Counted from the stretch's first letter, positions 8,821 to 18,786 are shown. The stretch is 64,000 nt of DNA from UBA5364 sp050259235 (GCA_050259235.1 JBLNAG010000001.1:124001-188000), one strand, 5' to 3'. Notes: generated from the sequence alone by a model not told the origin. Program-made: numbers and translations.

Positions 8821-10617
8821 ATGAGAAATATAAGTAGAAAAGATGTAATTAATGAATTAAGAAAGCAAAATAATATCTCGAATAAAGATAATATGGTTAT
8901 AAACACTATAAAAGTAACATTTTTAATAATTGCGTTAGTAGTAAGTGTAATATATTTAATTTATACAATATCTACTTCTAAAGATGAAATAAATCAAATC
9001 TATTTAATAATAAATAGTTCAATTATTACTGGATTAATGTTATTTTTGTCATTAGCAATGATAATAAAAAAGAAAACAATCCAAGGATTACTTTCTATAT
9101 TTACAGCAATGATATTTATTTGTTTTATTGGATTTAATATATCAGTAAGTGCTAATAAATTAAAGTTACCTTTACAAGCAACACTCCAAGATTTTACTAG
9201 TGCTAATATTAATGATGCACTACTCTGGGCTAATGAACATGATATAAGTGTTGAAACTTTATATGTAAATAGTGATGATGTTGAAGAAGGTAATATTATA
9301 AGTCAAGATATAAAACCTAACACCTTATTAAAAGGAATTAAAAAAATTGTCCTTACAATATCTAGTGGTCCAAATTATGATAAAGAAGTGGTTATCTCCA
9401 ATATGATTGGATGGAATATTGATGAAGCTTTAAAAGTAATAAAAGATAATTTTTTAAATAATGTTACTATCAATTTTGAAGTTAATGATAGTATAGAAAA
9501 AAATATAATTATTAGTCAAAGTGTTAATGGACAGATAAAAAGAAATACTAAAATAGCTATTACTGTTTCACTTGGTAGTGCCTCTACCCTAGCCCCAATT
9601 GAAATTATTGATTTAAAAAATAAAAGTTTATTTGATGCAACATATTACTTACAAAATAATGGTATCCAATATGAATTAACATATGAATTTAGTGATAAAG
9701 TCAAGAAGGATTATATTATTAGTCAAAGTGCTAAAAAAGGAACAACAATTGATCCAAAAGTTGATAAAGTTACTTTGATTGTTTCTAAAGGTAAAGAAAT
9801 TAAGAGCCCGGATTTAAAAGGTATGGAAGTTGAAGAAATCGTTAATTGGGTTATTAAAAATAATTTAAAAATTGTATTTGAAGAACAATATGATTATAGT
9901 ATTAAATTAGGTGAAATAATCAGCACTAATTATAAAAAAGATGATATTATTTCTGAAGGTACTATTATTAAGGTAGTTACTTCAAAAGGTCAATTAATGA
10001 TGAAATCATTTAATAATTTAAGTGAATTTAGAACATGGGCAGCTAGTTATAACATTGCATATAAAGAAGTATATGAATACAACAACACAGTTGCTAAAGG
10101 TAATATTATAAAATTATCTCAAGAAGCTAATACGCCAATTGATCCAACATCTACTATAACTGTTTATGTATCAAATGGTAAACCAATTACAGTTCCATAT
10201 TTTATTGGTAAGAATAAAACTACTATAGTTAGTAACTGTAACAGTTTAGGATTAAATTGTACATTCTATTATACTGGGTATTCAAACACAGCTAAAGATG
10301 TGGCTACTAATCAAAATGTTGCTAGTGGTGCTACTGTTATATCTGGCACTTATGTAAGTATTGGTTTAAGTAGTGGACCTGCTCAATCATTTAGTGTTTA
10401 TATACAAGATACATTATTTGGGTCAACTGCTGATGCTACTATTGCTAATTTAACATCTTATTTTAATACAAATTGTCCTGGAGTATATTTTACATATGTT
10501 AAGAAGAGTTCTAACACTGGTGCAGCAGCAGGATTCATTCATGAAGATTCACCAATTAAAGGTGGTAATAATACATTTACTCAAGGTCGTACATATACAA
10601 TTTGGGTAATACAATAG
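8821..10617 (+). CDS. Membrane-anchored protein with about seven PASTA-like repeats, no kinase domain
   Basis: 598 residues. Three hydrophobic segments (about residues 27-50, 60-82 and 87-108) precede an exported region made of roughly seven 65-residue units that start near 115, 189, 258, 326, 393, 457 and 521. Several end in the PASTA-type 'IISQS..KG..I......V.L.VS.GP'. PASTA domains usually bind muropeptides or lipid II and sit on Ser/Thr kinases (PrkC/Stk) or penicillin-binding proteins. Here neither a kinase nor a transpeptidase domain exists. The last unit is longer and divergent. ATG at 8821 follows 'aaggtgat'. A cell-wall sensing or binding role is inference. Confidence 0.8.
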   Translation: MRNISRKDVINELRKQNNISNKDNMVINTIKVTFLIIALVVSVIYLIYTISTSKDEINQIYLIINSSIITGLMLFLSLAMIIKKKTIQGLLSIFTAMIFICFIGFNISVSANKLKLPLQATLQDFTSANINDALLWANEHDISVETLYVNSDDVEEGNIISQDIKPNTLLKGIKKIVLTISSGPNYDKEVVISNMIGWNIDEALKVIKDNFLNNVTINFEVNDSIEKNIIISQSVNGQIKRNTKIAITVSLGSASTLAPIEIIDLKNKSLFDATYYLQNNGIQYELTYEFSDKVKKDYIISQSAKKGTTIDPKVDKVTLIVSKGKEIKSPDLKGMEVEEIVNWVIKNNLKIVFEEQYDYSIKLGEIISTNYKKDDIISEGTIIKVVTSKGQLMMKSFNNLSEFRTWAASYNIAYKEVYEYNNTVAKGNIIKLSQEANTPIDPTSTITVYVSNGKPITVPYFIGKNKTTIVSNCNSLGLNCTFYYTGYSNTAKDVATNQNVASGATVISGTYVSIGLSSGPAQSFSVYIQDTLFGSTADATIANLTSYFNTNCPGVYFTYVKKSSNTGAAAGFIHEDSPIKGGNNTFTQGRTYTIWVIQ

Positions 10618-10640
10618 AAAAGACATTTATTGTCTTTTTT
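10617..10640 (+). terminator. Intrinsic terminator after the PASTA gene
   Basis: Hairpin aaaagaca / tgtctttt with a 4-base loop, followed by a T-run, directly after the stop codon. Confidence 0.8.
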
Positions 10641-10716
10641 TGTTGAAAAAATACAATTTTAAATATATAATATGAATTAAGAACATACATGTTTTATAAT
10701 AGTAAGAAGGAATAGC

Positions 10717-11733
10717 ATGGAAAGAAATAAAACAATTGATGTAACAAAAGGAATTGCAATTATATTGGTGGTAATTGGTCATTGTATTCAATATGGAATG
10801 GGCAGTAGTTGGATTAATAATTGGTATTTTTTTCATGATGTAATTTTTAAACTAATATATGGATTGCACATGCCTCTTTTTATTCTTATAAGTGGTTATT
10901 TATTTTTTAGTACCATAAAAAAAAGAAATACAATTGAAATAATAAAAAGTAGAATATTCAATATTTTAATTCCTATATTTTTATGGGTTATCCTGTACAA
11001 AATAATAGATTTATTGATATTTGAAAAACCTTTTATATTTGATACATTTTTTTATGATTTCTTTAACAGTCTATGGTTTTTATGGGCAATATTTTATATT
11101 TCTCTAATTGTCCTATTTGTTAATAAAATTTTTAAAGATAACATATTTATATATGTATTAATAAACATCCTGCTTTTGTTATTAACAGATAAATATAACA
11201 TTGCATTATATTCATATTTATATCCATATTTTATAATTGCTTACTTTTATCATAAATACCAAACAAAAATTAATCAATTTTTATATAAAATAAATGATTA
11301 TATTAAAATATTAATATCCGGGTTATCATATTTTATATTAATGAGTTTTTATAATATTAATTGCTATATATATATTGGGGGATTTAGTATTATAAACAAA
11401 GATATATTGCCACAGTTAAAAATAGATATTTATCGATATGCAGTAGGTTTTTTTGGTTGTATATTTATATTATCCCTTATAACTATGATATTAAAAAGTA
11501 AACCAAGAAAAGAATGGAAAACCTTAACAATTTTAGGTCAAAACTCTCTAGCAATATATACGGTATCTTGTTATTTGAATTGTAATTTATTATTGTTATT
11601 AACACCAAATGCCCCAAGTAATTATTATGTTGTTATAATTGAATCAATATTAATGATTGGTATTTGTCTTATCTTTGCAACTTTAATAAAAAAAATACGG
11701 ATCTTAAATAAGTTATTATTAGGGGGAAGATAA
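10717..11733 (+). CDS. Acyltransferase-3 family membrane protein
   Basis: 338 residues with about ten membrane helices. The N-terminus 'DVTKGIAIILVVIGHC' holds the conserved histidine of the family, and 'GLHMPLFILISGYLF' is the second hallmark. Family members O-acetylate or otherwise acylate surface sugars or peptidoglycan from the cytoplasmic side. The ATG at 10717 is preceded by 'agaagg'. The gene follows the PASTA gene but is separated by a terminator. Its target is unknown; the nearby glycan operon is one candidate. Confidence 0.85.
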   Translation: MERNKTIDVTKGIAIILVVIGHCIQYGMGSSWINNWYFFHDVIFKLIYGLHMPLFILISGYLFFSTIKKRNTIEIIKSRIFNILIPIFLWVILYKIIDLLIFEKPFIFDTFFYDFFNSLWFLWAIFYISLIVLFVNKIFKDNIFIYVLINILLLLLTDKYNIALYSYLYPYFIIAYFYHKYQTKINQFLYKINDYIKILISGLSYFILMSFYNINCYIYIGGFSIINKDILPQLKIDIYRYAVGFFGCIFILSLITMILKSKPRKEWKTLTILGQNSLAIYTVSCYLNCNLLLLLTPNAPSNYYVVIIESILMIGICLIFATLIKKIRILNKLLLGGR

Positions 11734-11739
11734 TACAAT

Positions 11740-11767
11740 AAAAAAGACGAATTAATCGTCTTTTTTT
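11740..11767. terminator. Bidirectional terminator between convergent genes
   Basis: aaaaaagacga / tcgtctttttt inverted repeat with A-run and T-run on either side serves the plus-strand acyltransferase gene and the minus-strand htpX gene, whose end lies inside it. Confidence 0.85.
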
Positions 11768-12659
11768 ATTGAATGTTTTGTAATCTTTCAATTCTATTTT
11801 CAATTGAAGGATGAGTACTCCATAATGAATTTTGTTTTTTTCTTTCTTTTACTAATGGATTAACTATAAATAATGAACTGGATGATTTATTAGCTTGTTC
11901 TAATACTTCCTTATCATCAGTTAATTTTCTTAAAGCACTAATTAATCCTTCTTTATTTCTAGTTAATTCTACGGCCTTAGCATCTGCTAAATATTCTCTA
12001 TTACGTGATATAGCTAACTTCATTAATTCAGCAAATATAGGTGATAAAACAATAAATATAATGCCAATTATAGCAATAATAGCACCTGCTTTATTATCAT
12101 CATCCCTACTACCTCTACCGCCATAGAACATTGATCTAGTAACAGCATCAGATAATATTACAACAAACCCAACCATAACAATAACAATTGTTTGAAGTAA
12201 AATATCATAATTACGAATATGAGATAACTCGTGAGCTATAACACCTTCTAATTCATTCTTATCTAATTTGTTTAATAACCCAGTTGTAATACAAATAACA
12301 GCATGTTCAGGATTTCTGCCTGTTGCAAAAGCATTTAAAGCAGTATCTTCCATTACATATAACTTTGGTACAGGTATATTAGCTGCAATACATAATCCTT
12401 CTAAAATATAGTTTAATTGTAAATACTCTTCTTTAGTAGCTACTCTAGCTTTATTTAATTTTAAAACTATTTGATCAGAGTAATAGTAAGCATTATATGA
12501 AATTAAAATTGATATTGTTAAACCGAATATAACAGCAAATATTACATTATCAAAGAATATTACTGATAAGAAATAAACAAATAAAGTAACAAACAAGAAA
12601 AATAAACTTACAATAAAGAATGTTTTTCTTTTGTTTTTTCTTACATCTCTTAAAATCAT
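11766..12659 (-). CDS. htpX: HtpX-like membrane zinc metalloprotease (M48)
   Basis: 297 residues, normal for HtpX. Two N-terminal membrane helices are followed by the zinc motif 'HELSH' (in 'GVIAHELSHIRNYD'), two more helices, and the third ligand region 'NREYLADAKAVEL'. The conserved 'NAFATGRNPEHAVICITTGLL' is present. The enzyme degrades damaged membrane proteins. Its ATG overlaps the stop of lemA by 4 bp, the common lemA-htpX pair of Gram-positive bacteria. Confidence 0.93.
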   Translation of the reverse strand: MILRDVRKNKRKTFFIVSLFFLFVTLFVYFLSVIFFDNVIFAVIFGLTISILISYNAYYYSDQIVLKLNKARVATKEEYLQLNYILEGLCIAANIPVPKLYVMEDTALNAFATGRNPEHAVICITTGLLNKLDKNELEGVIAHELSHIRNYDILLQTIVIVMVGFVVILSDAVTRSMFYGGRGSRDDDNKAGAIIAIIGIIFIVLSPIFAELMKLAISRNREYLADAKAVELTRNKEGLISALRKLTDDKEVLEQANKSSSSLFIVNPLVKERKKQNSLWSTHPSIENRIERLQNIQ

Positions 12660-13195
12660 AATTTAACACTCACATTTTCTTTTTCTTCATCGCTTACTTT
12701 AAAATATTCTCTTTCTTTATACTTTAACATTTTAGCAAATATATTGTTTGGAAACATCATAATAGTAGTATTAAAATATTGAACACAATCATTATAAAAT
12801 TGTCTAGCATAAGCAATTTTATCTTCAGTTCCAGTTAATTCAATTTGAAGATTTAAAAATAATTGATTAGCTTTTAAATCAGGATAACTTTCTCCTAAAG
12901 CTAATAATTTATTGACATTTTTACTTATTTCTTCACTTTGCTTAGCTTTTTCACTAATACTACCACTTCTTGCTTCAATTATTTTTTCTAATGTTTCAGA
13001 TTCATATTTTGCATAACCTTTAGTTACATTAACTAAGTTAGGGATTAAATCATTTCTTCTTTTTAGTTGATTATCAATACCTGACCAAGCATTATTACAT
13101 CTTATATTTAACTTTATAAAACGGTTATACATGATAATTAAGGTTATAGCAATTACTGCAATAACTATGAAAATCAATAAAATGATATCTTGCAT
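12656..13195 (-). CDS. lemA: LemA family protein
   Basis: 179 residues: an N-terminal membrane helix (about 4-22), then a helical bundle with the family hallmark 'NAWSGIDNQLKRRNDLIPNLVNVTKGYA'. LemA proteins sit in the cytoplasmic membrane and are very often co-encoded with HtpX; the molecular role is unclear. Ribosome site 'aaggagga' precedes the ATG at 13195. It overlaps htpX by 4 bp. Confidence 0.93.
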   Translation of the reverse strand: MQDIILLIFIVIAVIAITLIIMYNRFIKLNIRCNNAWSGIDNQLKRRNDLIPNLVNVTKGYAKYESETLEKIIEARSGSISEKAKQSEEISKNVNKLLALGESYPDLKANQLFLNLQIELTGTEDKIAYARQFYNDCVQYFNTTIMMFPNNIFAKMLKYKEREYFKVSDEEKENVSVKL

Positions 13196-13219
13196 AAAAA
13201 TCCTCCTTCATATATATTA

Positions 13220-13624
13220 TTAATTATTACCTATGTAATATTCTTCTAAGATTTGAATAGCAAGCGCTACTTTATTTTTATTATTAACCTCAGTACTATT
13301 AAATACATTTTTGATATTAGTTATGTCATTTAATAATTCATCTTTAGTTTTAGGCATAATAGTATTAATTTTCTTTAAAGATGAACTATATCCTCTAATA
13401 TCTTTATAAGAAGAAAAGTCTATATTCAAATTATCTTTAATAGTGTTTTTAGCTATTAAAAGAAAACTTTTATACATTTTTTCTTTTTCTAAAGCACTGC
13501 TTTTTATCATGTCATTATATTGAACACTACCAATTATCTTATTTTGATAATCTGATTCTATTTTATTAATTTTATTATTAATTTCTAACATTCTATCTTT
13601 AAAAATATCTATATTATTATTCAT
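13220..13624 (-). CDS. Hypothetical helical cytoplasmic protein
   Basis: 134 residues, no membrane segment or signal peptide. The first 45 residues are a likely amphipathic or coiled-coil helix ('DRMLEINNKINKIESDY'). I recognise no family. It stands 9 bp downstream of the SH3 lipoprotein gene and 24 bp upstream of lemA, so it is probably cotranscribed with both. An 'aggagaat' ribosome site precedes the ATG. Confidence 0.65.
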   Translation of the reverse strand: MNNNIDIFKDRMLEINNKINKIESDYQNKIIGSVQYNDMIKSSALEKEKMYKSFLLIAKNTIKDNLNIDFSSYKDIRGYSSSLKKINTIMPKTKDELLNDITNIKNVFNSTEVNNKNKVALAIQILEEYYIGNN

Positions 13625-13633
13625 ACTATTCTC

Positions 13634-14512
13634 CTATTCAAATACAAAAGGAATACCACCATTAGGTGGACAAGTATTATTAGTACTTATTGGAAGACAA
13701 TAAATAAAATATTTTATTCCTTCTTGATAATTCTTTAAATTAATATTGATATCTTTTGCTTCATCAACGTGTAACTCAAAAGCATCATCTATTACTTCTT
13801 TATTATCTAAGTAGTTAATTGTTCCTGCTCCACTAATTAATTTATTTCCTTTATTAGCTAAATTAACATTGATTAAGTGTTGATTATTTAGTACATCTTT
13901 ATTACTTATTAGTTTAATTTCTAGATCATCTATTCTTTGTTTCATATTAGTAGTAATATAAACAATAACTTCTCTAGTTAAACTTTTCTTATTACCATAA
14001 TAATCTGAAACTTCATAAGTTAAATTATATATACCAGGAGTAGTAATATCAACATCCCCAACAACGTTTACTTTAGTGTTACTTACATTTATTTCATAAC
14101 CAGGATCAGTAAATTTAGTATCTTTTTTTACTAAAAGTTCTTCATCACCTTTTAAAGTAAGTGCAATATCTTTTTCTTCAATAGTATCAGGTACTAATAT
14201 TTTTACCCACATTGGTGAATATATTGAAGCAATATATCCTTGAATACCGTTTTTAGTTTCAATTTTATACCATAAATAGTTATCATCAAAACTAAAATCT
14301 TTTATTGTATATACTTCTCCTTTATTAATAACCCCTATTTTCTTAGAATCAATAGTAGCATCTTCTCTAATATTAATTGAATCAGTTATTACCTCAAATT
14401 GATAAACACTATTATTAATATCATTTGTTTGATCTTCATTAATATTAATAGTTTCCTTTTTAGAACAACCACTAATTAATATCAAAATTACTAATATTAT
14501 TACTTTTTTCAT
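13634..14512 (-). CDS. Lipoprotein with bacterial SH3 domain and DUF5011 Ig-like domain
   Basis: 292 residues. The signal peptide 'MKKVIILVILILISGC' ends in a lipobox with Cys16, so the mature protein should be lipid-anchored outside the cell. A bacterial SH3 domain follows at about 45-95 ('DSINIREDATIDSKKIGVIN..YTI'), then an Ig-like DUF5011 module at about 110-185 ('DPGYEINVS...GIYNLTYEVSDYYGN'). The last 100 residues are unassigned. SH3 modules usually bind peptidoglycan. The ATG overlaps the smc stop by 4 bp (ATGA). The DUF5011 module is also found in the three large pilins of this window. Confidence 0.8.
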   Translation of the reverse strand: MKKVIILVILILISGCSKKETININEDQTNDINNSVYQFEVITDSINIREDATIDSKKIGVINKGEVYTIKDFSFDDNYLWYKIETKNGIQGYIASIYSPMWVKILVPDTIEEKDIALTLKGDEELLVKKDTKFTDPGYEINVSNTKVNVVGDVDITTPGIYNLTYEVSDYYGNKKSLTREVIVYITTNMKQRIDDLEIKLISNKDVLNNQHLINVNLANKGNKLISGAGTINYLDNKEVIDDAFELHVDEAKDININLKNYQEGIKYFIYCLPISTNNTCPPNGGIPFVFE

Positions 14513-17454
14513 TTCAATTCCTCTAATTTTACACTTACTAATTTACTTACACCGGATTCTTGCATTGTAATACCATATAATACATCTACAAATTCCAGTG
14601 TCTTCTTTTTATGTGTAACTAATATAAATTGTGTTTTATTTTTTAATTTAGTTAAATATTCACCAAAACTATTTACGTTGGCTTCATCAAGAGCTGCTTC
14701 TACTTCATCAAGAATACAGAATGGTACTGGTCTAGATTTTAGTATAGCAAATAGTAAACTGATAGCTGTAAATGTTTTTTCGCCACCGGATAATAGTGAT
14801 ATACTAGTTAATTTTTTACCTGGAGGTGAAGCAATTATTTCAACACCAGTTTCTAATATATTATTTGGATCAGTTAATTCTAAAGATGCTGTTCCACCTT
14901 TAAATAACTCTTGGAAAACAGTCGTAAAATTATCTTTTATAATATTAAATGTTTGCATGAATTCCTTCTTCATAACATTATCCATTTCTTCAATAATTTC
15001 CAATAAAGTGTTTTCTGCTTTCAATAAATCTTCTCTTTGATTAATTAAGAATTCATACCTTGTACTAATACGATCATATTCTTCAGGTGCACCTAAATTA
15101 ACAACACCAATTTCTTTTATGATATTTTTTAAGCTATTTACTTTACTTCTAGCTTCATTACTAGGTATATCTAATTTATATGAACTAACAGCTTTTTCAT
15201 AGGTTATATTATATAATTCATTTAAACTATTTAATAAATTATCTAATTTAACATCCATTCTATTAACTTCAATTTCTAAATCCTTTAATTCTTTATTTTT
15301 ATTATTATATAAATTATTTTCTCTTCTTAAGGATAATTCAAATTCTTCCAAACTATCACTAAGATCATTTTTTATTTTATTTAAGTTATTTATTTCATTA
15401 TTAATAACATCTTTTTCTTTCATTGCTTGATAGTATTCATTTAAAATACTTTCTTCTTCATCACTAATAGTATTATTTAATAAATTATTTGTTCCTTTAA
15501 TTTCTAAGGTAACATCATTAATACGATCACTTAAATAACTTAACATATTGTTTTTATTTTGTATAAAATCATTAATAGTAATTTTTTCACGATTAATTAA
15601 ATATAATTTATCTTCAATTGATTTAAATAAATAATCATTTTCATTTATTTTGTCTTCTAATAATTTTATTTCTTCAATAGTTTTATCATAGTCTTTGATA
15701 GCAGTTTCTAGTTCATATTTATCAACGATAACACTTCTTTGTTTAACAGCATTACCACCCGTAACTGAACCGCCAACATGCAATAATTCACCATCGATTG
15801 TAACTACACGATAACGATAATTTATCTTCTTACTTATTGTATTGGCACTATCAATATTTCTACAAACAATAACATTACCTAATTGGTTTAAAATAATATT
15901 ATTATATTTAGAATCAAATTTAATTAAATCTGAAGCTACCCCAATATACCCTTCAATCCTCTTTGACATATCAATTATTTCAGGTTCAATTGCTTTAGGT
16001 TTAATAATATTTAAAGGAAAGAATGTAGCTCGTCCTAAATTATTATCTTTTAAGTAATTTATTGCCTCTTTAGCACTTAATTCACTATCAACTACTATAT
16101 TTGTACTAGCAAACCCTAAAGACGTAGAAATGGCCGTAGAATACTCTTTTTCCACTTCAATTAAATTACCTATTACATCATGTACTCCTCTTAATTTAGG
16201 ATTATTTAAAACATTTTTAACGGCACTAGGTAAAGCACTGTTGTTTTCAATACTTTCTTTTAAATTTTCAATTCTATTTTTTAATATATCCTTATGACGA
16301 TACTTAATATTTAATTCATCAACTAATTTATTTTTAATATCTTTTGCTTTATTTAAATTAGTATTTTCTAATTCACTATTCTTATTTACTTTTACTAATT
16401 CTTCATTTTTATTAGATATTTCTAATTTAATACTATTAAAATCATTTTGTAATTTTAATTCTGTTTCTTTTAATTCAATTAAATTATTGTGTAATTTAGA
16501 ATCTTCAACATTATATTTTTGTCTTTCTAGAATAATCTTCTTTTGACTATTGATTTTTTCTACTTTAGTTGTAACATCAATTAAAGATTGTTGCTTGATG
16601 TTTAATTCATTACTAACCTTATTAATATTTAATTTATATTCTTCTATTTTAGCTTCATATCCTGTATTAGAAGTGGTTAAAGTTAATAATTCATTATTTA
16701 TTTCATCAACTTTTGATTTCTTTTCTTTATATTTATAATTAATATTAGTAATATCTTCTGTAATTAAAGCTATTTCAATTGATTCTAATTCTTCTTTAGC
16801 ACTTAAATATGCTAAAGCTTTTTCTTTTTGTTCCTTTAAAGGTCCAACTTGCGTTTCTAATTCATTAATTATATCTGTAACACGATTCATATTATCATGA
16901 GTACGATCTAATTTTCTTAAGGCATCTTCTTTTCTTTTCTTATACTTTAAAACACCCGCAGCTTCTTCAAAAACAACCCTGCGATCACTTGGTTTATTAC
17001 TTAATATTTCTTCAATTTTACCTTGAGAAATAATATTAAAACTTTCTTTAGCAATACCACTATCCATTAATAAATCAGAAATATCTTTAAGACGACATTT
17101 CTCATTATTTAATAAATATTCATTAGTACCATCTTTATATAGAATTCTTTTAATAGATATTTCATTATAATCAAGTGGTAAATAATGATCACTATTATCA
17201 AATACTAAAGTGACACTAGCAACATTTAATGGGTTTCTACTTTTACTACCAGAAAATATTACATCACTCATCGCACCATCACCACGTAGTGATTTTACAG
17301 ATTGTTCACCCAAGACCCATCTAACAGCATCTACTATATTACTTTTACCACTACCATTAGGTCCAACAATACCGGTAATATCTTTATTAAGATCAATTGT
17401 AATACGATCTGCAAACGATTTAAATCCGTGTGCTTTTATTTCTTTTAAATACAT
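14509..17454 (-). CDS. smc: Chromosome segregation ATPase SMC, short-armed
   Basis: About 981 residues. The head has Walker A 'GPNGSGKSN' near residue 32 and, near the C-terminus, the signature 'LLSGGEKTF' and Walker B 'FCILDEVEAALDEANV'. A hinge lies at about 415-565 ('LRGVHDVIGNLIEVEKEYSTAI' region and 'GGSVTGG'), flanked by coiled coils. SMC compacts and segregates chromosomes with ScpAB. Bacillus SMC is near 1,186 residues; here both arms look about 75-100 residues shorter. I chose ATG 17454 over 17463 because the GGA ribosome site sits 9 bases from the former and touches the latter. Confidence 0.95.
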   Translation of the reverse strand: MYLKEIKAHGFKSFADRITIDLNKDITGIVGPNGSGKSNIVDAVRWVLGEQSVKSLRGDGAMSDVIFSGSKSRNPLNVASVTLVFDNSDHYLPLDYNEISIKRILYKDGTNEYLLNNEKCRLKDISDLLMDSGIAKESFNIISQGKIEEILSNKPSDRRVVFEEAAGVLKYKKRKEDALRKLDRTHDNMNRVTDIINELETQVGPLKEQKEKALAYLSAKEELESIEIALITEDITNINYKYKEKKSKVDEINNELLTLTTSNTGYEAKIEEYKLNINKVSNELNIKQQSLIDVTTKVEKINSQKKIILERQKYNVEDSKLHNNLIELKETELKLQNDFNSIKLEISNKNEELVKVNKNSELENTNLNKAKDIKNKLVDELNIKYRHKDILKNRIENLKESIENNSALPSAVKNVLNNPKLRGVHDVIGNLIEVEKEYSTAISTSLGFASTNIVVDSELSAKEAINYLKDNNLGRATFFPLNIIKPKAIEPEIIDMSKRIEGYIGVASDLIKFDSKYNNIILNQLGNVIVCRNIDSANTISKKINYRYRVVTIDGELLHVGGSVTGGNAVKQRSVIVDKYELETAIKDYDKTIEEIKLLEDKINENDYLFKSIEDKLYLINREKITINDFIQNKNNMLSYLSDRINDVTLEIKGTNNLLNNTISDEEESILNEYYQAMKEKDVINNEINNLNKIKNDLSDSLEEFELSLRRENNLYNNKNKELKDLEIEVNRMDVKLDNLLNSLNELYNITYEKAVSSYKLDIPSNEARSKVNSLKNIIKEIGVVNLGAPEEYDRISTRYEFLINQREDLLKAENTLLEIIEEMDNVMKKEFMQTFNIIKDNFTTVFQELFKGGTASLELTDPNNILETGVEIIASPPGKKLTSISLLSGGEKTFTAISLLFAILKSRPVPFCILDEVEAALDEANVNSFGEYLTKLKNKTQFILVTHKKKTLEFVDVLYGITMQESGVSKLVSVKLEELK

Positions 17455-17498
17455 AAATATCATTCCAAACTATTACTAATTATACATTATAAACAAAG

Positions 17499-17523
17499 AA
17501 AAAACAATAAATTATTGTTTTTA
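17499..17523 (-). terminator. Intrinsic terminator overlapping a stop codon
   Basis: Inverted repeat aaaacaataa / ttattgttttt with a T-run on the minus strand. The stop of the 178-residue gene lies inside the stem. Confidence 0.7.
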
Positions 17524-18057
17524 GTTAATTAATATCTGACTAATATATTCACCAAGATTATATATATTATCTCTTATACGGTATTTACAATTTTTTAAAA
17601 TTTTTGCCTTAGCATCTTTTACATTTATCTCTAATAGAAAATGTTCTTCATCAGTTTTAACTTTTACCTTTATACCATATCTTTCATATCGGTATCTCAA
17701 TTCATCTATTTCATAATCACTATTTTTGCCATATAGATAAATAGTATCATTATTTAAATTAATGCTATTTTTAATAAAAGAATTAAAGTATTTTTTAAGA
17801 TTTCTAATATCTCCAATAAAATAATTAACACTTTTTTTCTTAAAATACTTTCTGATTTTTTTAATATTATATTTTTTTCTACTTATGCTTGATTTCATCT
17901 TTGGAGCTACTCTACCTCCAAAAGTAAATTCATAATAATCATTTATTTTTTTATTGTTTCTAATAGCTTCAATTATATTATTATTATTAACATCAAAACA
18001 TACTAAACTACCTTTTATTTTTTTAGTAATATTTACTAATTCACGCTCTAACTTCAT
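17521..18057 (-). CDS. Hypothetical basic protein, possible degenerate methyltransferase fold
   Basis: 178 residues, rich in Lys and Asn, no membrane segment. The order 'GSLVCFDVNNNN', 'NYFIGDIRNL', 'DTIYLYGKN' and 'FLLEINV' resembles alternating beta strands of a Rossmann-like methyltransferase, but the glycine motif is not convincing. It begins 4 bp after the tcdA stop and probably shares its transcript. I do not recognise a family; function unknown. Confidence 0.6.
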   Translation of the reverse strand: MKLERELVNITKKIKGSLVCFDVNNNNIIEAIRNNKKINDYYEFTFGGRVAPKMKSSISRKKYNIKKIRKYFKKKSVNYFIGDIRNLKKYFNSFIKNSINLNNDTIYLYGKNSDYEIDELRYRYERYGIKVKVKTDEEHFLLEINVKDAKAKILKNCKYRIRDNIYNLGEYISQILIN

Positions 18058-18061
18058 AATA

Positions 18062-18736
18062 TCACCTTACTATATCATTAATAATGTAAGCAGCACATAA
18101 TAAACCGGCTGTTCCTGGGACAAAAGATGTTGAACCAATTGTTTTAGAATTAGTTTTTTTAGGTAATTCTTTACTACATACAACTAATACTTTATCTTTA
18201 ATTTTTTCTTCACTTACCATCTTACGAATAACTCTAGCTAAAGGATCATAACTAGTTTTGCGAATATCAATTATTTCTAATTTAGTAGGATCTAATTTAT
18301 TTCCTGTTCCCATTGAACTAATAAATTTAATTTTTCTTCTTAAACATTCCTTAATTAATTCCATTTTAGTTAACACAGTATCACAGGCATCTACTACATA
18401 ATCAATTTCTTCATTAAATAATATATGAATATTATCTTTAGTAATAAAATCTCTAATTTTAGTAACTTTGCATTTAGGATTAATTGACATAATTCTTTCT
18501 TCCATTGCATCAACTTTATGCATACCAATTGTAGAATGAGTTGCAATTATTTGACGATTAAGATTAGTAATTTCCACTTTATCATTATCAACTATAATAA
18601 TTCTACCTATTCCACTTCTAGCCAAAGCTTCAACAACATATCCTCCAACTCCACCAAGTCCTAAAACTAATACTGTTTTATCCTTAATTAAGTTAATTTT
18701 ATTTTCTACTAATATTTCTAATCTACTAAATTCCAT
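18062..18736 (-). CDS. tcdA: tRNA threonylcarbamoyladenosine dehydratase (ThiF/E1-like)
   Basis: 224 residues, slightly short for the family. The N-terminus has the adenylating-enzyme motif 'VLVLGLGGVGGYVVEALARSG' with 'DNDKVEITNLNRQ', then 'DACDTVLTKMELIKEC' and 'SSMGTGNKLDPTKLEI', diagnostic for TcdA/CsdL rather than ThiF or MoeB. It uses ATP to cyclise t6A37 of tRNA to ct6A. A 'gggggata' ribosome site precedes the ATG. It is the first gene of the minus-strand group that continues to htpX. Confidence 0.9.
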   Translation of the reverse strand: MEFSRLEILVENKINLIKDKTVLVLGLGGVGGYVVEALARSGIGRIIIVDNDKVEITNLNRQIIATHSTIGMHKVDAMEERIMSINPKCKVTKIRDFITKDNIHILFNEEIDYVVDACDTVLTKMELIKECLRRKIKFISSMGTGNKLDPTKLEIIDIRKTSYDPLARVIRKMVSEEKIKDKVLVVCSKELPKKTNSKTIGSTSFVPGTAGLLCAAYIINDIVR

Positions 18737-18786
18737 ACATATCCCCCAATAATAATCTTTATTAATTATAGCACATTAATTTACAT

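Noticed and set aside
10627..10836. Minus-strand open frame opposite the start of the acyltransferase gene
   Set aside because: Fully antisense to a well-supported gene with its own ribosome site. It has no ribosome site itself and low-complexity Tyr/Asn content.
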